In this document: positions 46,353-53,739 of the stretch, piece after piece
Layout of the letters: every line of letters starts with the position of its first letter
Position numbering within the stretch: the first letter of the stretch is position 1
NCBI GenBank assembly: GCA_905250885.1
Contig: CAJNOQ010000356.1
Coordinates: forward strand, 1 to 53,739
Source: Didymodactylos carnosus
Taxonomy: Eukaryota; Rotifera; Eurotatoria; Philodinida; Philodinidae
DNA: 53,739 nt
Direction: 5' to 3'
Made by a program: the position numbers and the translations under genes
Notes under the pieces: generated by a model
What the model was told of the DNA's origin: nothing
What the model saw: only the letters and a program-made list of their open reading frames with translations
The model's database searches: none

Positions 46353-47004
46353 TAAAACGGGACACTTTTGTTCCTTTTTTTTCTTTTGAGGCACTGCCCA
46401 ATGGTAAGTCTTCTAGAAAAATTTCTCTGTACAAAAAACTGATAAATCTAAAAAAAACCTAACTTTTGATCCTATTTTTCACAGACTTGTTTTTGGGTTA
46501 TAAAAGCAGTAAAACGTTCTGAGTTTAAGATTTTAGTCATATTATCTTACACAGAATTAAATTCTGCATTTTTTGATATATAAACAAAGTTTCTCAATTG
46601 AAATGATTAATTAAAAAAATTAATTTTATCTGAAAAAATTGAAAAACCGCTTGAGGACGAATTATGAGTCAAACTAACGTAGCGGAAACATTGTATGAAC
46701 TTGTAAATGAGTGAGATAGATAGAGCACAAAATTCTCTATCTTTCTACCTAGAAAAAATAACTATTGAACCTCGGACACTGGGCTAAAAATCTCAAAAAA
46801 GAAGACGACAAAAGCACATCACAGTTCGACAACTCAGTATCCGCTTCAATATTTTGAATGGTGCTCAAACGAGAAAAATGTTATCAGATATTCAAATAGC
46901 AGGTTTTGTAGTGAATTGAATTCTCTATCGATTGAACTTAGAACGAACTCTTTGAACTACTGGATGGTGCCTCAAAAACAACGAACAAAAAGTGTCTCAT
47001 TTTA
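46353..47004. mobile_element. TIR DNA element, 652 bp, TA-bounded
   Basis: The ends match over about 46 nt as inverted repeats: TAAAACGGGACACTTTTGTT on the left and TAAAATGAGACACTTTTTGT on the complement of the right, both continuing to TTTTGAGGCAC. TA at both ends fits a Tc1/mariner-like target. No transposase. Confidence 0.7.
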
Positions 47005-48470
47005 TATAAGTGTTCTAGTATAAGTGTTCGATTTTCTGTCATGCACATTTCCTCTTAATCACAACTTCAATGAAAAGGTGGAGGACTAATTGTCTTAAAC
47101 CTAGAGAGAGAATGGACATCGCTGTGGAGACACTGGTATAATGAAAGGACAACGGCTGTGTTACTATGTGAAAATCACTTATATTTTCTGACAACGAATG
47201 TCATACTTAATAATGTCTCATCCTACTCAGTATCTTACACAAAGCTTTATTAGTAGCAGCCATGAAAATACGTCTAAAACTTCTTTCTACTTATTTTACT
47301 GTGAATCTATCCTTTTCTGTCGCGTAAAAGTGTTATTTTTTCGTGCATTTTCATATTTTTTCGCTCAATTAGGCGTTTTCTGAAAGTTCGAACAGCAACA
47401 AGAAGAAATGTGTTTGGATTCAATCCTTCTTCGCGAATAAACATCAAGTAAACCAATTAACTCTACACAATTGGGATTAGCATTTAATTATGAATATAAT
47501 AATTGTTAAAATGAATAAACAACTTCTACCTGTACAGGGTTGAACAAATTTAGAGTATTTGACGAATATTTAATAATTTTGGTAAAAAATCGTATTTTTT
47601 TTTCTCACTTCATCTTACAACATCACTTTAAAAACGAGAAACGTGTATATTAAAAAATTTTTTCTTAATACTTAAAAAATAAATCTTTGCATTATCAAAA
47701 AGAGAAAACATTACGTTCAAAATTTTCTCCTGTTTATATATGTATTTAAACATAGGAAAAATCTCATTAAGTCAAAAAACGATTTTAAGCATGGTTAATT
47801 GATTAATGGAAGGTTCTTCTTTATCTAACAACATGAGCGCGTAGGCACAAAGGTTGTTTTTAAAGATAGAGAAACAAGAAGAGAAAAAGCATATAATTGA
47901 TGAATCTGTTTAAAGCAAATTTGAAATTACGTGACTATTTGTTACAATTTTATATTCATCAATTAGTAGAGAATCTCTCTTTTTGCAGATATAGAGAATA
48001 AAAAGCGGAAACTTTCCTTCAAAATGTACACAAAGATGAGAAATCAAATAATTTATTTTACTAGTTTTATTAATTAAATACATGACATGATTACAAAAAA
48101 GAATGAGAACCGTGTAACTTTAAACTTAAAACGGAACCGATATTCAAGCGCTCAAAGTATATAACCTTCGGTTCTCGTTGATCCTTTCTAATTTTCAATG
48201 AACTTTCATTGTGAGATTATCTTCTTCTTTCAAATTGAAAAATTTATGTCAAATATATTCTATTTCAAATACATTACAACTGTGCAATAGATAAAATTTT
48301 TTAAAAATGTTTAAACGATATTGTTCAATCAAGCAGACGAAAATTTTCCGATGACTCCAGTTGTAGTTAAAAAGGAGTTAACTGTAACTGCTAAACTGTA
48401 GAACTGTAAAACCGGTACAGTTAAAAACTCTTATAAGAGAACAATATAAAAGACAGCCTGTTCAGCTAAC
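47005..48470. other. intergenic region
   Basis: No gene recognised. Near 48100-48175 GAGAACCG and CGGTTCTC form a short inverted pair, reminiscent of the GGTTC-rich interior of the 32.3-kb MITE. Near 48365-48430 AACTGTA words recur. Confidence 0.4.
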
Positions 48471-48856
48471 TGTAATTCCGTAACGTTTTTTTGGTGATTT
48501 TGTTTTATTTGCAGAAAGTTTTCAAAAAGTCAGAACTCAAAAGTGAATGATCCATTTTGTAGACAATTCAATTCTCTATCCACTGACCTGGTTTGAAAAG
48601 TTTGAAAAAATCGTTTGATTAGGGAATTCAAAACAATAAGAGCCGCTTTACTAAATTTATAAAAAAGATATGCAAGAAGTAGCTCTGAGTGTTTGAAATT
48701 TCTTAATCAAGAGATTTTCGCTAAAACTTTTCAAAGCCAGATCAGTCGATAGAAAATTGAATTGTCTACAAAATGGCTCATTCACTTTTGAGTTCTGACT
48801 TTTTGAAAAATTTCTGCAAATAAAACAAAATCATCAAAAAACGTTACGGAATTACA
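48471..48856. mobile_element. foldback element, 386 bp
   Basis: The arms 48471-48604 and 48722-48856 are reverse complements with few mismatches (TGTAATTCCGTAACG at the ends; GTCAGAACTCAAAAGTGAATGA and TGTAGACAATTCAATT inside), around a loop of about 117 bp. Similarity continues weakly outward (CTGTYCAG). No ORF. Confidence 0.78.
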
Positions 48857-49317
48857 TACGCAGGTAGAGTTAACTGGACAGACCGAAGTGTTACAGTTAA
48901 AAGTATCCCCTCTCTTTTTCACAAAATTTCCAGTTGTGAGTTGTACATAGCCAAATGGGGAGGAAAGCATGGACTACAAAAAGAGTTCATCTCCAGGTTT
49001 TCACGAACTTTTTTTGAAAAAGTGATGAATGTTTTAAGTTTTTTAAAGAGACTGAAAACGTCAGTTTTTTAGTTTCATAACTTTTTATTATCTCTCCTTT
49101 TCAGTGCATTCAGAACTTTTTCTTATACATTGTTCTATAAATTTAAAAAAATCAAAAGTTTGGAAAATAATATTTTAGAGTTTATAAACAAAAAAGAAGT
49201 TTTGAAAAACGATTAGTTACAGTTTTAAGGAGGAATGGAACTAAACCAGTGCATACAGATCAGGAGTAAAATGCTCATTTTTTGATAGTGATGGTAGTTG
49301 AATCAAAGCATGTTCGG

Positions 49318-49374
49318 TGACGAGTAAGATGATGTGATGATTGTAGATGACGAGTAGAGATGATGTGATGATTG
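49318..49374. repeat. two-copy tandem repeat, period about 30 bp
   Basis: TGACGAGTAAGATGATGTGA.. at 49318-49343 is repeated at 49348-49374 with one inserted base. Confidence 0.8.
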
Positions 49375-49815
49375 GGCTGATTTTCTAGGATTGAAAATTA
49401 CTCTCAATTGGCTTTTGACGTGAAAAAATCTGAAACGTAGCCAAAAGATAGAGCGAAGTCAGGGCTACAAAAAGGCTAATTCTGTTTTTCTTACTTCCAA
49501 AACGTTAACACAAGAAACAATTTTTGAGTTTTGAAAGTTTACATTTTTTCTCGACTTTCATCTAATTGGCTTAGTTTTCTTGATTGAAGTTCTGAAATTA
49601 TAGTTTATGTATGATTTTGTAGAGTATTGAATGGCGAGTCTTTTAAAAAAAAATTTAGCCGATAGCGTCAAAACTGACTGAGTTATAGCAAAAACAAAGC
49701 AGTGTAATTCTTTATGGCCCACCCGTTATTATACAGATCTTTACTTATTTTTAATAAACAGAGTTTTTTTAGTGACTAAACCTTCGATAAACAGGACTAA
49801 CCTTCGGAAAAGGAT

Positions 49816-49885
49816 GTCTCGGCTGAGAATCGAACCCAGAACACCGCTTAACAAGGCCAATACTTTACTGCTAAGCTATCGAGGC
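49816..49885 (-). tRNA. tRNA-like sequence, probably pseudogene or tRNA-derived SINE head
   Basis: On the minus strand a 70-nt segment has a well-formed T-arm (CTGGG, TTCGATT, CTCAG), a D-arm (GCTT..AAGT) with a box A-like start, and an acceptor pairing 5 of 7 (GCCTCGA with CCGAGAC). The anticodon arm (TTGGCCTTGTTAAGCGG) has a disrupted stem and an apparently extra base, so the identity (Thr-TGT-like or Asn-GTT-like) is uncertain. No encoded CCA, as normal in eukaryotes. Confidence 0.45.
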
Positions 49886-51313
49886 CAAGTCTTGGCATGT
49901 TTCTTCTGAGTGAATAATCTTTGTTATCGAAATATATATTGTAGTAGTCGGAGACAAATTCCCCCATATACCTCTACAGAAGCAATTATAACGTAAACTT
50001 AGTTTCCTTTGATGAGCCGTAATATTATATAAAATCGATAGCTGTTTAGTTATATAGACTAGATTAAACGAGACAGAGCTAGATCTCATTTGGGTCTTGT
50101 CGTACTCTGTACTTTCTATGTATTTTGAGTAGTAATATTCTCAGAGCTCTACAACATCTTGATCTGTAGAATGAACTGTGCTAAGTTTCGGCACTCTGCA
50201 CGTTCGTTAGGTTTCCAAACATATCAAGAATACTGGATGTATTATACGAAGGCGACAACCTTAAAGGAAAGTGTTAAACTTCTTAGAACAAAATACTTAC
50301 TTTTTTTTACAATTATTACCGTATTATTGAATTAGACTTTCTGTTTTTATATATTTTCTGTAATATATCTTCAATCATAATCACTCATTATTTTTGTTAG
50401 ATACTGGCACTCGATGCTATTTTATTTTAAAGCTCTAAATATGCTAGAACATGATTTGTGTAATACATAGTTAATGAAGACTTCAAATGAATAAAAAGAA
50501 GATTGAGGTGCATAACGAATAAGTGGGTTGAATGTCCAAATACTCATATTGTTACATCACTTTTTTATTAATCACACCAGTCATATAATAAACAGGAGCA
50601 AAAAAAAAAGTTTTACATTGTTTTTCGACGTCCTTAGGGAAGGAAAATATTTCTCAAGCGTCTTGTTAGCTCAATAAAGTAACTTCGCCCCAAAGAAAAT
50701 TTTCGCCTACACTTTCATAATCTTGGTTTCGTTTCCTTCTAGCAGGATGACGATGTGCGTATAACAGCATTCTAAAACTATGAGTTAGTAGGCGTTCTGC
50801 TATCTAACAGTTATGGACTATTTTTACAATTTACTTGAAACATATTGCATCATTAAAAAGTCAAAATTTTGAGATAAGTGTGTCTTTACTCAAGCGACGT
50901 ATATGGATGTATTACATTACGATGATGTAGCCATGACGTAATCGAAAGTAAGAAAATAAAATTCTTCTTACTTCATAGCGTGTCTGATTCATAGGTGACG
51001 GATCAGTATTCTTCGATAACGTACGATATTATCCCGATGTGATGTCTATGGCAACAGAAAAATATTCCCAAAACCTTTAGCAAGTAAATGCAAGTAGCAA
51101 GTGTAAATGACAACTACTGTAGTAGTCATATTCTTTCACTGTTTAAGGCATGCCCATTGTTTCAATGGGCTATTTCAGAACTTGTCTACAAATCGACTTA
51201 ATTGACACAGTTAACAGAGATTTGTCTCCTTGACATTTTCAAATCTCATAGAATCTGACCATCGATAGAACGAGATCATCAGTGTTATAATATACCCCAC
51301 GTCCAAAGTCACG
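49886..51313. other. intergenic region
   Basis: No gene seen. An 8-bp hairpin (GCCCATTG..CAATGGGC) lies near 51150-51170. Confidence 0.4.
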
Positions 51314-51574
51314 GTGAAGAGCAAGAATATTCTGAGCTGCATCGACTCCTGTTTTACACCAGCTCTTAACTTATTAAATAAGAGAAATTACGATTCAGCA
51401 ATGATTTTAAATGAGCAAAAACCAAGATTTCTGGGCCTACGACAGTCCAATGTAACTATTCGTGATTTATCGAATAACTGGGTAGCCCATATAGATTTAA
51501 TTGAACAATACCATCGTCGTTTCGACTTTGATGTCAATACAAAGTTAAAACAGCAGAAACAATGTGAGCTCTAA
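51314..51574 (+). CDS. unrecognised ORF or gene fragment
   Basis: An open stretch of about 86 codons ending TAA at 51574. The later part (PRFLGLRQSNVTIRDLSNNWVAHIDLIEQYHRRFDFD) has a balanced, coding-like composition, unlike surrounding AT-rich frames. No ATG fits its start well and no family was recognised. It could be the last exon of a gene or a transposon remnant. Confidence 0.25.
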   Translation: MKSKNILSCIDSCFTPALNLLNKRNYDSAMILNEQKPRFLGLRQSNVTIRDLSNNWVAHIDLIEQYHRRFDFDVNTKLKQQKQCEL

Positions 51575-51913
51575 TACAAAATAAACAAACAGATAAAGAC
51601 TATTGACAGGCAAACTGCTGCGAGAGAAAAAAAGAAATTCAGCTATGTCATTGTTTGTCGTTAAACGCTAATTGCTACGCTTAGAAATTCAAACGTATTT
51701 GAATAGAAGAACAAAAAAACGTTTAATTCAAATGCTGTATTAACTTTTCTGAAAATTAGCCAGCAAGCAAATATGCTGTAAGATTAGCATTCTCTTGCAA
51801 GTCGAAAGGAAAACGTAGTCAAATATCGTATACCTTAAAATGAAAACACTTTTAAAATTTAGTTTAATAAAATCGGAAAAAACAATAATACAGCAACAAT
51901 AATAAGAAATCAC

Positions 51914-52060
51914 TACTGAGCGAAATGATGTACCGCCCATGTTTCATCATTACAGTCAAGATCAGCAGCACACACATCTATGTCCAATCCACATGATAAC
52001 TGTAATCTTGACCGTTTTTCATATATCGTTTTCTGATCTTTCGGTTTTCGATAATGTATT
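51914..52060 (-). CDS. possible terminal exon, unrecognised
   Basis: The minus-strand frame YRKPKDQKTIYEKRSRLQLSCG and then LDIDVCAADLDCNDETWAVH ends at TAG (51914-51916) and has coding-like composition. No upstream exon could be joined. It may equally be chance. Confidence 0.2.
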
Positions 52061-52204
52061 ATATTAAATATACTTAGTTTTATAACAAAAAAGTCAAAGA
52101 ATGTCAATGTATTATTTTTTGCCCATTTTCACGAATGTTGACAATAATATGATCAAAAACTGACGGTAGATAAATGTTTACATTTGCTATCAAGTCTGTT
52201 AGAC

Positions 52205-52484
52205 ATTACCTGGAATCGTTACTTCGATAACACCATGTGGCTACGTGGTTGTGATACCATCAACCTTCGAGGTATTTTCTTTCAAAAAAAATAACACCAG
52301 ATCAGGACGTTTAACAACATCGTGTCTGACTGAAATATCGACATCAAAAGAACATCACATACACACTGTTGACCGTCGCCACGTTTCCTGCACCCTGCAG
52401 TATATCAAGTCAGCATCAGTTCACGAGTTATGTGACTCTCAAAAGTTCGAAAGCGTCATAGCATTATTTACTCAATTTGCGTAA
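52205..52484 (+). CDS. unrecognised ORF, comparatively GC-rich
   Basis: An open frame of at least 90 codons (TLPGIVTSITPCGYVVVIPS.. to KFESVIALFTQFA) ends at TAA (52482-52484). Base composition is clearly richer in G+C than the flanks. A different frame at 52207-52260 (WNRYFDNTMWLRGCDTINLR) also looks coding-like and meets a GT donor, so the true frame is unclear. No family recognised. Confidence 0.25.
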
Positions 52485-53136
52485 TTCATCGAGTCTCTGT
52501 AAGTTGATTTGGTTTTATCTGACCCCCAAAGAACCCCAGAGGTCTAGCAAAATAAACCGGAACGCATCTACCGATGTGGATCTTTGTCTGTGACACTCAT
52601 TAGTGATTCTGTGTATGTACGTCCGTCAAACTGCCACATGACTATATGTATCTACGTCCGTCACACCCACTGGTCACTATATACACGTTTGTCACACCTC
52701 TGTACGGACAAACACAAACACACAAACACTTTGAGTTTTTCGTATGACCATAGACTTACAGTCAATGGAATAAATGAAAGTAAATATATCATGTGAAAAC
52801 GTTTTGCTATCACACTACTATCATGCAACAATCAAACAAACACAAGAAACTAATAATGGAGGTGTTTGTGTTGTCAGTTACAAACTCAAAACAAACATAG
52901 TGCAAATTATCACAGTAGGGCGCAAACTCACAAATATAAAATATTAGCTGCTGTTCGCCAGTCTGTACGGACTTATGGTCGTTTTACTGGATTTTCGACT
53001 ATTGGCAAGGCATATAGGGAAAAATGGAATTACAAAATGTTGACCTCAAATTTTACCCACAAATAGGTCTCATAGTCATTAGAATGTCCTAAAAGTTTCA
53101 GCCAAAAATAATGTTTTCTTCTTGCAGTGAGGAAGC

Positions 53137-53291
53137 ATATCCCAATCGGGATATATATCCCGATTGAGTTATACATCCCAATTGGGATATAAAAATCGAT
53201 CCTGATCGGGATATTACAGCCCAATCAGGATACATTTTATCAATATCCCAATCGGGATATCTGCTTTTTTTGTATATCCCAATCGAGATAT
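53137..53291. repeat. cluster of seven 18-bp palindromic units
   Basis: Units related to ATATCCCAATCGGGATAT lie at 53137-53154, 53155-53172, 53173-53190, 53197-53214, 53216-53233, 53243-53260 and 53274-53291. The first three are directly contiguous; the rest have spacers of 6, 1, 9 and 13 bp. Each unit is itself a near-perfect dyad (ATATCCC/GGGATAT arms). Confidence 0.9.
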
Positions 53292-53739
53292 AGTTTCCTT
53301 ACAGTAGGGTCGTACTTTAAAACAGTCCAAAACTAGTTAATGTGGCGCGTGTAGTGCAAAGATGATATAGAACATAACATAGCAATCACCAGAACTTGAG
53401 TGATAAAAACGCTTCAGTATTTTTAAAACTTTAAACTTTTGAAAGCAATTTACACATCCGAAAACGTTTTTTGTAAACAATGCTCTTTACTTCGCTGCGC
53501 GGACGACGAATTACGGTGAACGAGCATGACTTTAACTGACTATTCACTGGAGGTCGCTGCTGCCTTATGTATGTCCAGAGTAAGAGAACATGTCAAGATA
53601 TTTCGCCAAAAAGAGCGTAAAAAGGTGCAATCGGATTCTTTTTTCCTTGTGACCAAGTCTTTCTTCTGGTCAGCAACCTTTTTCTAGATATTTCTCAAGC
53701 TTCATATTCTATATCCAGATCATTTATATATTTTACTTT
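53292..53739. other. non-coding right flank
   Basis: No gene, RNA or repeat recognised in the last 450 bp. Confidence 0.4.

Noticed and set aside
53030..53224. IPIG-repeat ORF on the minus strand
   Set aside because: It is the translation of the 18-bp palindromic units and has no start context or extension.
1..53739. CRISPR array, bacterial operon or ribosomal RNA
   Set aside because: No regular repeat-spacer array, no Shine-Dalgarno-led gene clusters and no conserved rRNA segments; genes are intron-rich and eukaryotic.

Overview
The window is AT-rich animal nuclear DNA. Its protein genes are broken by many short introns (mostly about 50-70 bp, GT..AG), with long non-coding stretches between them. 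Gene content is clearly metazoan: AMPK gamma, an NPY/NPF neuropeptide precursor, a puromycin-sensitive-type M1 aminopeptidase, a USPL1-like protein and a calmodulin-like protein. Together with the AT bias and the many small inverted-repeat DNA elements, this fits a protostome invertebrate. A bdelloid-type rotifer is my best guess, but that is inference and not proven by the sequence.

Layout. 1-2.2 kb: non-coding, with a decayed non-LTR retrotransposon RT fragment (about 1.4-2.16 kb). 2.6-5.2 kb: an 11-exon minus-strand gene for a 392-residue coiled-coil protein I do not recognise. 8.85-9.46 kb: a 4-exon calmodulin-like gene. 10.6-12.8 kb: a 6-exon USPL1/C98-like gene whose catalytic residues appear to be replaced. 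14.9-19.9 kb: a 6-exon M1 aminopeptidase with intact zinc site, a long internal insertion and a long basic tail. 20.7-23.7 kb: three inverted-repeat elements in a row. 27.3-42.35 kb: a large AMPK gamma gene with three alternative first exons and eleven shared exons; its long introns hold two hAT-like MITEs with 8-bp target duplications, a TA-flanked TIR element and a foldback element. 43.0-44.8 kb: a foldback element next to a piggyBac-like TIR element. 45.4-45.9 kb (minus): a neuropeptide F precursor. 46.3-49.9 kb: more inverted-repeat elements and a tRNA-like sequence. 51.3-52.5 kb: unassigned short ORFs. 53.1-53.3 kb: a cluster of seven 18-bp palindromic units.

The genes are independent transcription units with no sign of an operon. 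The most striking observation is the neuropeptide gene. It encodes a predicted 36-residue amidated peptide (N-terminal Tyr-Pro, C-terminal RPRF followed by GKR) with the family's intron inside the penultimate Arg codon. Its C-terminal flanking peptide then ends in a textbook EF-hand calcium-binding loop, which I do not know from NPY/NPF precursors. The second theme is N-terminal diversity of AMPK gamma: two first exons are recognisable duplicates of each other, each with an RRYSxP phospho-motif, and a third is His/Asp-rich. All exon models were read by eye with frame and splice-site consistency checks; none has transcript support.
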